Source: Endobacterium cereale
Lineage (GTDB): Bacteria > Pseudomonadota > Alphaproteobacteria > Rhizobiales > Rhizobiaceae
NCBI RefSeq assembly: GCF_009617585.1
Contig: NZ_WIXI01000044.1
Span: forward strand, 248,001-312,000
DNA: 64,000 nt
Reading direction: 5' to 3'
A program made the translations under genes and the position numbers. The notes under the pieces were generated by a model, which was not told the origin of the DNA, searched no databases, and saw nothing but the letters and a program-made list of their open reading frames with translations. Below, one piece after another: positions 46,505-56,105 of the stretch; position 1 is the first letter of the stretch, and each line of letters opens with the position of its first letter.

Positions 46505-47002
46505 TTATTCGTCGTCATCCGGAATGTGGCTGTCGACGCCGCCTGCGGTGATACGGTTGACGACGCGGCCGACACCCGGCACACGCTGCACGGTGGCAAC
46601 GATCCGGCGGATCAACGCGTCGTCATCGACCATGCCTTCCAGCACCACGGTGGTGTCGTCGACATGCAGGTCGATCATCTCCATCTGCAGATCCTCGAGA
46701 TTTTCCAGCGCCTCGCTGATGCGTTCCTCGAGATCGTCGGCATTTTCCCGACCCACGGTTTCCGGCAGGCCGCGATCGCGCAGGCGATTTTCCTGGCCAT
46801 CGGCCTCGATGCCGTCGATACGAAAGCCGCCATTGCGCTCACGGTCGAAATTGCCGGAGGCACCATATTCACCGTTGCCGGCCGGTTTCGAGGTTGCGCC
46901 AGGCTTGTCGGCATAAGGCCAGCCGTCATCGAGATTACGCTCTTCGTAATCGCGAAAATCCTCTTCGCGCGACAGGTCGTTTTCGCTTTTCTTCAATGCC
47001 AT
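46505..47002 (-). CDS. BON-domain protein, 165 aa
   Basis: An acidic, disordered N-terminal half (many Asp, Glu, Asn and Gly) leads to a BON domain in the last 75 residues: LEERISEALENLEDLQ, then HVDDTTVVLEGMVDDDA and VGRVVNRITAGG. BON domains bind phospholipids or other ligands and occur in OsmY-type stress proteins, but no signal peptide is visible here, so the product is presumably cytosolic. AGGAGG precedes the ATG. Role unknown. Confidence 0.85.
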   Translation of the reverse strand: MALKKSENDLSREEDFRDYEERNLDDGWPYADKPGATSKPAGNGEYGASGNFDRERNGGFRIDGIEADGQENRLRDRGLPETVGRENADDLEERISEALENLEDLQMEMIDLHVDDTTVVLEGMVDDDALIRRIVATVQRVPGVGRVVNRITAGGVDSHIPDDDE

Positions 47003-47068
47003 GACAGCCTCCTGATAATGGTTTCGTGAGGCATAACGTGCAGGTCGGCGGATTGTTCTGTCGCGCGG

Positions 47069-47566
47069 TCAGCTTCGCGCCGATTTTTCCCATTTCTTGA
47101 TCAGCCGCTCGCGCTTAAGACGCGACAGGCGCTTGAGCCAGAAGATACCGTCGAGCTGGTCGATTTCGTGCTGTATGCAGATGGCGAGAAAACCTTCCGC
47201 ATCTTCTTCATGGCTGGCACCGTCGAGGTCCTGATAACGGAAACGGATGTGTTTCGGGCGTTCCACCTCGTCGGTAAAGCCGGGCATGGAAACGCTGCCT
47301 TCCATATGCCGCATGGTTTCTTCGGACGAGATCAGAACTTCGGGATTGACGTAGATGCGCACGCCGTCTTCCGGCGAAAGTTCGATGACGGTAAGGCGCA
47401 CAAGTGTGCCGACATGGGCGGCCGTTATGCCGACGCCGGGGGCGGCGCGCATGGTTTCCAGCAAGTCGTCGGCCAATACGCGCAGGTCATCATCAAACGT
47501 GGTGACAGACCGGCAGGGCTGGCTGAGCAGGTTGTCGGGATAGGCGAGGATTTTCAGGCGTGTCAC
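47069..47566 (-). CDS. degenerate peptide deformylase-like protein, 165 aa
   Basis: The chain follows the peptide deformylase fold throughout (ILAYPDNLLSQPCRSVTTFD, MRAAPGVGITAAHVG, YVNPEVLI, FLAICIQHEIDQLDGIFW), but the metal site is broken. The Cys ligand of the EGCLS motif is Ser (EGSVS, about residue 91), and the second His of HExDH is Gln (HEIDQ, about 137); the Gln of motif 1 is His. It is therefore probably not an active Fe/Zn deformylase. The start is taken at the GTG at 47566, with AAGG 6-7 bases upstream; a TTG at 47608 is possible. A true def gene must lie elsewhere in the genome. Confidence 0.85.
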   Translation of the reverse strand: MTRLKILAYPDNLLSQPCRSVTTFDDDLRVLADDLLETMRAAPGVGITAAHVGTLVRLTVIELSPEDGVRIYVNPEVLISSEETMRHMEGSVSMPGFTDEVERPKHIRFRYQDLDGASHEEDAEGFLAICIQHEIDQLDGIFWLKRLSRLKRERLIKKWEKSARS

Positions 47567-47773
47567 GCGGCACCTTGGCGAGAAACTATCGGTTTTTGCA
47601 TCGGTCAAAACGGCTCTGGACCCTGCTTTGGAATTGTTCTAGCAGATAACCGTGCGGCGCGGGAACCAAACCCGATTGGCTGCGCTATCCAGTTGTTGAA
47701 AATCGGTTTTTCGCTGCATATTCGCCTGAAGTGACGAATGGCGGTGCGATTCCTTGAAAGTGAGGGCGGCCTG

Positions 47774-49189
47774 ATGACGAATATCGACGAAGATCGCCTT
47801 CGCCCCACCACGGAAGAACTGCCCGACGACATTTATTCGGAAGAGGGCGCCATCCGCGCCGATTTCCTCGCCATGGTTGGCGCTGCGATCGCTGATCGTG
47901 ATGTTCTGTTTCTGCGCCAGAATGTGGCGAAGCTGCACGAATCCGAACTCGGTGACCTTCTCGAGGCCATCCAGCCGGACCAGCGCCTGGCGCTCGTCAA
48001 ACTGCTCGGCGCCGATTTCGACCTGACGGCGCTCACTGAGGTCGACGAAACCATCCGTATGGAAATCGTCGACCAGATGCCGAACGAGCAGATCGCGGCA
48101 GCCATCGGCGACCTCGATTCGGACGATGCCGTCTACATCCTCGAAGACCTCGATAAGGAAGACCGCGAGGAAATCCTTGCGCAACTGCCGTTTACCGAAC
48201 GCGTTCGCCTCAGCCGCGCGCTCGATTACCCGGAAAGCTCGGCCGGCCGCCGTATGCAGACCGAGTTCGTGGCGGTGCCGCCCTTCTGGACGATCGGCCA
48301 GACCATCGACTACATGCGCGAAGAAGAGGATCTGCCGGAAAGTTTCACGCAGATCTTCGTCATCGATCCCACCTTCAAGCTGCTCGGCGTCATCGATCTC
48401 GACCGCATCCTGCGCACCAAGCGTCAGGTGAAGATCGAAACGATCATGCGCGAGACCAATTATCCGATCCATGCCGACATGGACCAGGAAGAGGCGGCGC
48501 AGCTTTTCGAACAATATGACCTTCTCTCCGCCGCCGTCGTTGACGACAATGGCCGACTGGTCGGCGTGCTGACCATCGACGACATCGTCGACGTCATGCA
48601 GGAAGAGGCGGAAGAAGACATCATGCGCCTCGGCGGCGTCGGTGACGAAGAATTGTCGGACTCGATTGCCGATACGTCGCGCTCGCGTGTGCCGTGGCTG
48701 CTCGTCAATCTGGTCACGGCCTTCATGGCCGCGTCGGTCATAGGCCTGTTTGATGCGACGATCGAGCAGATCGTTGCACTAGCGGTGCTGATGCCGATCG
48801 TGGCCGGCATGGGCGGTAATGCCGGATCGCAGACGATGACGGTGACGGTGCGCGCGCTCGCCACCCGCGATCTCGACATTCACAATTCCTGGCGCATCAT
48901 TCGCCGTGAGGCGGGTGTTGGGCTATTGAACGGCGTGCTGTTCGGCATTTTGATCGGCGCGGTGGCCGGGCTGTGGTTTCAGGACCCAAATATCGGCGGC
49001 ATTATCGCGGCCGCGATGCTGATCAACATGATGGCGGCGGCGCTCGGCGGCATCATGGTGCCGCTGCTGCTCGACAAATTCGGCGCCGACCCGGCCGTGG
49101 CGTCGGCCGTGTTCGTGACGACCATCACCGATATCATCGGCTTTTTCTCGTTTCTCGGCCTTGCGACATGGTGGTTCGCCATCAGTTGA
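47774..49189 (+). CDS. mgtE: magnesium transporter MgtE, 471 aa
   Basis: Mg2+-gated Mg2+ channel. The N-terminal helical superhelix domain (residues 1-130), two CBS domains (around TEFVAVPPFWTIGQTIDYMR and ETNYPIHADMDQEEAAQLF) and five C-terminal membrane segments with LMPIVAGMGGNAGSQTMTVT, the pore motif, are visible. The ATG at 47774 has GAGGGCGG ahead of it; an ATG at 47738 in the same frame is an alternative. It stands alone on its strand, convergent with nothing; the MerR gene follows by 63 bases. Confidence 0.94.
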   Translation: MTNIDEDRLRPTTEELPDDIYSEEGAIRADFLAMVGAAIADRDVLFLRQNVAKLHESELGDLLEAIQPDQRLALVKLLGADFDLTALTEVDETIRMEIVDQMPNEQIAAAIGDLDSDDAVYILEDLDKEDREEILAQLPFTERVRLSRALDYPESSAGRRMQTEFVAVPPFWTIGQTIDYMREEEDLPESFTQIFVIDPTFKLLGVIDLDRILRTKRQVKIETIMRETNYPIHADMDQEEAAQLFEQYDLLSAAVVDDNGRLVGVLTIDDIVDVMQEEAEEDIMRLGGVGDEELSDSIADTSRSRVPWLLVNLVTAFMAASVIGLFDATIEQIVALAVLMPIVAGMGGNAGSQTMTVTVRALATRDLDIHNSWRIIRREAGVGLLNGVLFGILIGAVAGLWFQDPNIGGIIAAAMLINMMAAALGGIMVPLLLDKFGADPAVASAVFVTTITDIIGFFSFLGLATWWFAIS

Positions 49190-49199
49190 ACGGCGAAAA

Positions 49200-49221
49200 T
49201 TGACTTGTACGTAAAGGTCAA
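49200..49221 (+). promoter_or_regulatory. near-palindromic operator/promoter upstream of the MerR gene
   Basis: TTGAC...TACGTA...GTCAA: a 22-bp near-perfect dyad centred on TACGTA. Its first six bases also read as a -35 (TTGACT), with TAGTTT 17 bases on as a possible -10. Position, 31 bases before the gene, fits autoregulation by a MerR-family protein; known LiuR-type sites are similar, as recalled. Confidence 0.6.
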
Positions 49222-49252
49222 TTAGTTTTGGCCCTCTGAAAAGGGCGAGCAC

Positions 49253-49639
49253 GTGCACAAATATTATAGCATAACGGAACTGACCCGCGAATTCGGCGTA
49301 TCGACGCGTACTCTTCGCTTCTACGAGGACGAGGGGCTGATCCATCCCGAACGCCGGGGCCGCACACGTCTGTTTCGTGCCGCAGACCGTCGCCTCATTC
49401 AGGAAATTCTGCGCGGCCGCCGTATCGGTTTCACTATCGCCGAAATCCGCGAGATCGTGCAGGTCTACAAGGAACCGCCGGGCGAGATGGGGCAGCTGAA
49501 ACTGCTGATGAAACGCCTGGACGAAAAACGCGAAGACCTGCGCCAGAAGCGCAAGGATATCGAAGAGACGCTGGTCGAGCTCGACAATGTCGAGGAAGCC
49601 TGCCTGACGCGTCTGGCCGAAATCGGCGTCGGTACCTGA
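49253..49639 (+). CDS. MerR-family transcriptional regulator, 128 aa
   Basis: An N-terminal winged helix-turn-helix of MerR type (YSITELTREFGVSTRTLRFY, DEGLIHPERRGRTRLF) is followed by a coiled coil with heavily charged KRLDEKREDLRQKRKDIEE and a short tail; there is one Cys (EEACLTRL). It resembles the LiuR/branched-chain catabolism branch by its N-terminus and length. The GTG at 49253 lies 30 bases after a palindromic operator. No acyl-CoA catabolic genes are in the window, so its targets are not known. Confidence 0.88.
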   Translation: MHKYYSITELTREFGVSTRTLRFYEDEGLIHPERRGRTRLFRAADRRLIQEILRGRRIGFTIAEIREIVQVYKEPPGEMGQLKLLMKRLDEKREDLRQKRKDIEETLVELDNVEEACLTRLAEIGVGT

Positions 49640-49721
49640 GCGTCAGAGGGCTTCCTTCCTAGGCACGTTCGACAAGCTCCCGAATTAGGACATAGTTGTC
49701 CCTTGGTGATCTTTTATTTTC

Positions 49722-49813
49722 AAAAAAACTCCCGCCGTTTTGCGGGTCATGTGGTCGGGGCACTGAAAGCTGCCTCGTAATTTAGTGAGTAATTGACACC
49801 TCTCAGTGCCCCG
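49722..49813 (-). ncRNA. candidate small RNA, about 90 nt, with terminator
   Basis: On the minus strand an 11-bp stem (arms 49803-49813 and 49756-49766, CGGGGCACTGA/TCAGTGCCCCG) encloses a 36-base loop, then 9 bases later CCCGC-loop-GCGGG and a run of seven T (49722-49728) form a terminator. The compact stem-plus-terminator layout fits a small RNA, though the 5' end is unknown and the transcript could begin farther upstream in the structured region. Confidence 0.5.
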
Positions 49814-50252
49814 TTCGACGGTTTTTGCCCGCGACTTCAGTCCCTCTGCAAAAGCCATCCCGGTGATTTGCCACCGATTGGCGATCATGTGTGCCGCACA
49901 GGCACGCCCGGCGCGCTCTTTCGGGCTTCAGAAACGGTGAGACGTTTGACTACCTCCCCATTTCCCCTGTGTCGCCGGAGGGGAGCCAGTTTCCGCGAAC
50001 CCTGATGATGGAGACTTACGTCTTTTCTCCACCACCACGCCGGCTCCAACTTGCCGGGACGCCTCCCGGTATATCCACGATGGAACACGCGAAGTATCGC
50101 ACGGCTCCGAAATGCGTGGATGAACGCGGACTCAACGTACTGATATCGTTGAATCGCCCCCTCAAAACGTCCACGGGTTTTTGTCAATTTTCGAGGAATT
50201 GAGAGTGTGGTCGGCATCCCCTTTATCGTCTGCGCTTGATATAGGAATCCAG

Positions 50253-50276
50253 CCCCCCGCGCGTTTGCGCGGGGGG
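50253..50276. repeat. 10-bp GC hairpin
   Basis: CCCCCCGCGC (50253-50262) and GCGCGGGGGG (50267-50276) are perfect complements around GTTT. No T-run follows on either strand; type of element unknown. Confidence 0.6.
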
Positions 50277-50305
50277 AGCACGCATTCTTCACAGTGAACG
50301 TTGGT

Positions 50306-50363
50306 GCGTCATACGCGCTGCAGATGCGGCGCTACTGGATCCCGGCACAAGGCCGGATGACGC
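50306..50363. repeat. palindromic intergenic repeat (degenerate)
   Basis: GCGTCAT (50306-50312) and ATGACGC (50357-50363) bracket a 58-base unit whose right half (GGATCCCGGCACAAGGCCGG) resembles the copy at 57963-58045, a family common in rhizobial intergenic DNA. Confidence 0.5.
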
Positions 50364-50472
50364 AGGAGAGGTTGCGACGATCAATCGGGAGAGTTGCGAG
50401 GATGATGGCGCGGAGTGACGTGGCGTGGCGGCTCAGACACCGACCTGTGGAAATCAACCGGCAGCTATCCGC

Positions 50473-50706
50473 TCAATCCCGGACCACCGTCATCAGCATG
50501 TCCCACATGTCCGCGCCGGTTTCGAAGACCGAGGCGTTGGCGGCAAAGCCGGTTTGGGCTTGCATCACGTCCAGCATGTCCTGAGTGAGGTTGCTCTCGT
50601 AACCGGGTGTCGAGGCATCGGCGATATTGTGCGCCGCCGTGGAGAGACGGTTGCTCTCGGTCTGCATGCCCCGGACGGAGGTGGTGAGTGCTGCGGTGAT
50701 CGTCAT
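50473..50706 (-). CDS. miniature flagellar rod/hook-like protein, 77 aa
   Basis: The first 30 residues (ALTTSVRGMQTESNRLSTAAHNIAD) match the N-terminal helix of FlgB/FlgC/FlgE-type axial proteins, and the last 25 (GFAANASVFETGADMWDML) match their C-terminal helix (A-Y-x-A-N-x-x-V pattern). The central domain is missing and only about 25 residues join them. Such a protein could form the coiled-coil core of a rod-type fibre. The ATG at 50706 (MTITAAL) is used; an ATG at 50739 is possible. No other flagellar gene is near. A truncated pseudogene is less likely because both ends are intact and in frame. Confidence 0.72.
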   Translation of the reverse strand: MTITAALTTSVRGMQTESNRLSTAAHNIADASTPGYESNLTQDMLDVMQAQTGFAANASVFETGADMWDMLMTVVRD

Positions 50707-50905
50707 CGCCAAAAGCCCCGGATTGAATGGACATGGCATTTATGCCCTGCGGGCTTTCAACGAAGAATGAAGCGGCACGGTTAAGGGAGAGCGTCGCTGA
50801 GGTCCGCTCCTGTGCCTTTTCGGAACTGTTCAGCAAGACACAAACGAACAAGGCCCGCGCTGAGGCGAGCCCTGGTATTGGTGCGGACGACGAGCAATCG
50901 GCTAA

Positions 50906-51160
50906 TCAGGCCTTGGCGCTGCCACGGCGATGAATGGCGCGAGCGGCGAAGAAACCTGCGACAAGCGCCAGCACCGTGGACATGGTGGCGTTCTTGACGC
51001 CGTTATCCTTGGTGATGGCACGAACCTGAACCGAGCCCGGCTGCGGGGCTGACGGCGCACTGCCGCCGCCGATGAACAGGCCGCTTAGAAAAAACACGAC
51101 AATGGCGACGGCCGCACCGCCGAGAAGGGCGCGCGGGTTCTTGAACATGCTGGTGCTCAT
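50906..51160 (-). CDS. small membrane protein, two segments, 84 aa
   Basis: Two hydrophobic segments are present (ALLGGAAVAIVVFFLSGLFI and TMSTVLALVAGFFAARAIH) separated by a Pro/Ser/Gly-rich loop; the C-terminus is basic (HRRGSAKA). No family recognised. The start MSTSMFKNP is preceded by GGAAA. It stands alone, with 166 bases free upstream of the mini-flagellar gene stop and 204 to the next gene. Confidence 0.65.
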   Translation of the reverse strand: MSTSMFKNPRALLGGAAVAIVVFFLSGLFIGGGSAPSAPQPGSVQVRAITKDNGVKNATMSTVLALVAGFFAARAIHRRGSAKA

Positions 51161-51364
51161 GGGGTATTTCCTATTTGCATGCTTCTGATTGTTTTAGAAG
51201 CCAGCGACGCTCACGCGTTGCGAGGAACGGGACACGATACCGGCTACAGCCGCAGATAGTCCGCGGGCCACCAAAGGCAATGAAGGGAGCAGGGACAGAC
51301 GTCAGATAAGGGATATTTCCCCTGTCCGTTCAGGCCCTTAATCGGTGGAGTGAGGCTCGGTAAT

Positions 51365-51583
51365 CTACTTCGCCCGGCCGGATTTTCCGGGTTTGGCAGC
51401 GGCCTTTTCCACTGCATCTTCCTCGTTTCGGGCGAGGCGCAGGGCCCGGAGCTTTTCGGTCTTTTTTTCGCGCGCCGTGACTTCCGCATCGATAATGTTG
51501 CGGACGACCGAATTGGTCTGGTCTGTTTTCTGCTGCGAGGAAAGTTTTGCGGGCTTGGAAAATGGGTCTTTCATAGCGGTCAT
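51365..51583 (-). CDS. small charged protein of unknown function, 72 aa
   Basis: No family recognised. MTAMKDPFSKPAKLSSQQKT opens a helical, Lys/Glu/Ala-rich chain (AEVTAREKKTEKLRALRLARNEEDAVEK) with a Lys/Gly/Arg tail. No Cys. The ATG at 51583 is fixed by GGGAGGTAACC upstream. The sequence suggests a nucleic-acid- or ribosome-associated helper, but this is only composition. It lies just downstream of rpsU on the same strand. Confidence 0.72.
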   Translation of the reverse strand: MTAMKDPFSKPAKLSSQQKTDQTNSVVRNIIDAEVTAREKKTEKLRALRLARNEEDAVEKAAAKPGKSGRAK

Positions 51584-51669
51584 GGTTACCTCCCGCTTGA
51601 GACGTGATCGGTCATTCGCGGCCAAAAAGAAGTAGGCGCGCGACGAAAACGCCGCGCGATACCTGACAA

Positions 51670-51921
51670 TCAGCGAGCGCCGCCGCGGGCAGGAACTTTT
51701 TTCTTCGGAGCCGGCAGAAGACCTTCGCGCTGAGCCTGCTTGCGGGCCAGCTTGCGGGAACGACGAATAGCCTCTGCCTTTTCGCGGGCGCGCTTTTCCG
51801 ACGGCTTTTCAAAGGCCTGGCGGGCCTTCATTTCACGGAAAACGCCTTCGCGCTGCAGCTTCTTTTTCAGCACGCGCAGTGCCTGTTCGACGTTGTTGTC
51901 CCTGACGAGTACTTGCAACAA
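51670..51921 (-). CDS. rpsU: 30S ribosomal protein bS21, 83 aa
   Basis: Small-subunit protein that helps mRNA binding at the anti-Shine-Dalgarno end. The pattern [20 protein letters not shown] and [20 protein letters not shown] is diagnostic; a C-terminal extension ([19 protein letters not shown]) is longer than in Escherichia coli. It begins with a TTG at 51921 with AAGGAG 8 bases upstream, a weak start that may keep it low. It sits between a cold-shock gene and a small unknown gene. Confidence 0.97.
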   Translation of the reverse strand: MLQVLVRDNNVEQALRVLKKKLQREGVFREMKARQAFEKPSEKRAREKAEAIRRSRKLARKQAQREGLLPAPKKKVPARGGAR

Positions 51922-52032
51922 ATTCTCCTTTGTATGGCGGAATGGATAACCGCCGTTGTCTATGCGTCACTTCAAAGAAATGCGACTGGATGGCAGGAGT
52001 GCCGATGGGCGAAGCCCTGAATGAAACCGGCC

Positions 52033-52067
52033 AAAAAAACGAAAGGCCGGGACGGGTCCCGACCTTT
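52033..52067 (-). terminator. intrinsic terminator of the cold-shock gene
   Basis: On the minus strand an 11-bp stem (AAGGTCGGGAC / GTCCCGGCCTT, one G-T pair) is followed by CG and seven T (+ strand 52033-52039). Confidence 0.85.
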
Positions 52068-52131
52068 GTAGCGCCAAAGCGTGCCGCATGCCAGTTCTTC
52101 CGTGGTCAGGCGGCACGTTGACGGAATTTTT

Positions 52132-52341
52132 TTAGGCAGCCTGCAGGTTGTCGGCCGAGCTTTTGCCCGAACGCTTGTCCTGAACGATGTCATAGGTAAC
52201 CTTCTGACCATCGTTGAGGGCACGCAGACCGGCGCGCTCAACAGCGGAAATGTGGACAAAAACGTCCTGGCCGCCGTTATCCGGCTGGATGAAGCCGTAA
52301 CCCTTGGTGCTGTTGAACCATTTTACAGTGCCGGTATTCAT
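52132..52341 (-). CDS. cspA: cold-shock protein (CspA family), 69 aa
   Basis: OB-fold RNA chaperone. RNP1-like KGYGFIQPD and RNP2-like DVFVHISAVERAG motifs are present and the length is standard. GAGGAAG precedes the ATG. An upstream untranslated stretch of up to 200 bases fits the family habit of post-transcriptional control. Terminator at 52033-52067. Genomes of this type carry several paralogues, so the number suffix is uncertain. Confidence 0.95.
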   Translation of the reverse strand: MNTGTVKWFNSTKGYGFIQPDNGGQDVFVHISAVERAGLRALNDGQKVTYDIVQDKRSGKSSADNLQAA

Positions 52342-52597
52342 AACGATCTTCCTCTAATCGTTGTGGGTAACCGGTCGATAATGACCGGCGTTAAAATCGA
52401 CTATGAAGGAGATCGGTAGAGCCGCGATAGGCTACGGACGAGTCACAAGCAAAGTTCGATGCGACTCAAGATAGAGATTTCGCGCGAGGCGGCAAGACCA
52501 CAAGGTAAATAAAATATACGTACGGTTGAATCCCCTCAATATCACCGGGATCAAGGCTTTTTTGCGGGCGCTTGTCCATTTTGTCTGGGCCGGCATG
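52342..52597 (-). promoter_or_regulatory. cold-shock gene upstream region
   Basis: About 250 bases without a gene precede the cold-shock ORF. The stretch 52495-52540 is AT-rich (TAAATAAAATATACG) and could hold the promoter, leaving a 5' untranslated region of about 150-200 bases. No specific cold-box element was identified. Confidence 0.4.
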
Positions 52598-52625
52598 AAA
52601 AAGGCCCGCTTTGAGGCGGGCCTTT
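52598..52625 (-). terminator. intrinsic terminator of the gcv operon
   Basis: Arms AAAGGCCCGC and GCGGGCCTTT (within 52598-52625) form a 10-bp stem with loop TTTGAG; on the minus strand five T follow (52598-52602). It closes the gcvTHP transcript, 15 bases past the gcvP stop. Confidence 0.9.
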
Positions 52626-52639
52626 GGATTATTTTTCGC

Positions 52640-55500
<2,861 letters not shown>

Positions 55501-55504
<4 letters not shown>

Positions 55505-55863
55505 CCGATCAGGTCCTTGTAGGCGGCTTCATCCATCAGGCTGTCGATATCGGAGACGTTTTTCAGCTTGAGCTTGAAGAACCATGCAGCGGCCTGCGGG
55601 TCGGAATTGACCAGCGAAGGGTCATCGACGATCGCCTGGTTGACTTCAACGACTTCGCCATCGAGCGGCGAATAGACGTCGGACGCTGCCTTGACGCTTT
55701 CGACGGTGGCGGCATTGCCGTCCTTGGTCAGTTCGGCGCCGACTTCCGGCAGTTCAACGAATACGAGATCGCCGAGCTGGTCGGCGGCGTGCTGGGTGAT
55801 GCCGACGGTGGCAACATCGCCTTCGAGTTTCAGCCATTCGTGTTCGGCGGTAAATTTCAGCAT
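55501..55863 (-). CDS. gcvH: glycine cleavage system H protein, 120 aa
   Basis: Lipoyl carrier that shuttles the aminomethyl group between P and T proteins. The lipoyl Lys is in [20 protein letters not shown] and the fold opens with [17 protein letters not shown]. Length is typical. It is separated from gcvT by 242 bases that hold a palindromic repeat. Confidence 0.98.
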
Positions 55864-55953
55864 GAATTTGTTCCTCTGGTCTTGTTCGTTGTGTGGCGTG
55901 TGTTCGGTTCGCTGTTCTGCTGGTGCTTGGCCCTTGGCGTTGCGGGTGGGGCT

Positions 55954-56088
55954 TGCCCCTCACCCCCGCCTCCGCTTTGCTCGGCGGCCCCTCTCCCCGC
56001 AGGCGGGGCGAGGGGATCGGCGAGGTTGCGGCATGTCCCTTCTCCCCGTGATCACGGGGAGAAGGTGCCGGCAGGCGGATGAGGGGCA
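55954..56088. repeat. 135-bp palindromic repeat inside the gcv operon
   Basis: Outer arms TGCCCCTCA (55954-55962) and TGAGGGGCA (56080-56088) enclose a 13-bp stem with one mismatch (CCCCTCTCCCCGC.../GCGGGGCGAGGGG) and a perfect 26-base palindrome (56039-56064, CTTCTCCCCGTGA and its complement). This is a recognised kind of rhizobial intergenic element (REP-like). It lies between gcvT and gcvH, where it could affect the mRNA balance between them. Confidence 0.75.
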
Positions 56089-56105
56089 GGCTCCTTGTTG
56101 CAGTG

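Larger units (their letters stand above)
49640..50472. other. structured non-coding region with palindromes
   Basis: This 833-base stretch holds no convincing gene. Two minus-strand frames (49685-49888 and 49885-50292) overlap by ATGA but their codon use and composition are unlike coding sequence, and one reads through an intrinsic terminator. The minus strand is full of hairpin pieces: CCGGGA-GGCG-TCCCGG, GGAGA...TCTCC, CCCCT...AGGGG, the 11-bp stem at 49756-49813, and the GC hairpin at 50253-50276. A repeat element lies at 50306-50363. It may be a large structured RNA or decayed sequence. Confidence 0.4.

Noticed and set aside
49685-50292. Two minus-strand frames overlapping by ATGA in the 830-base gap
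   Set aside because: The overlap looked like an operon, but one frame reads through an intrinsic terminator with seven T, composition is not coding-like, and the region is full of hairpins.
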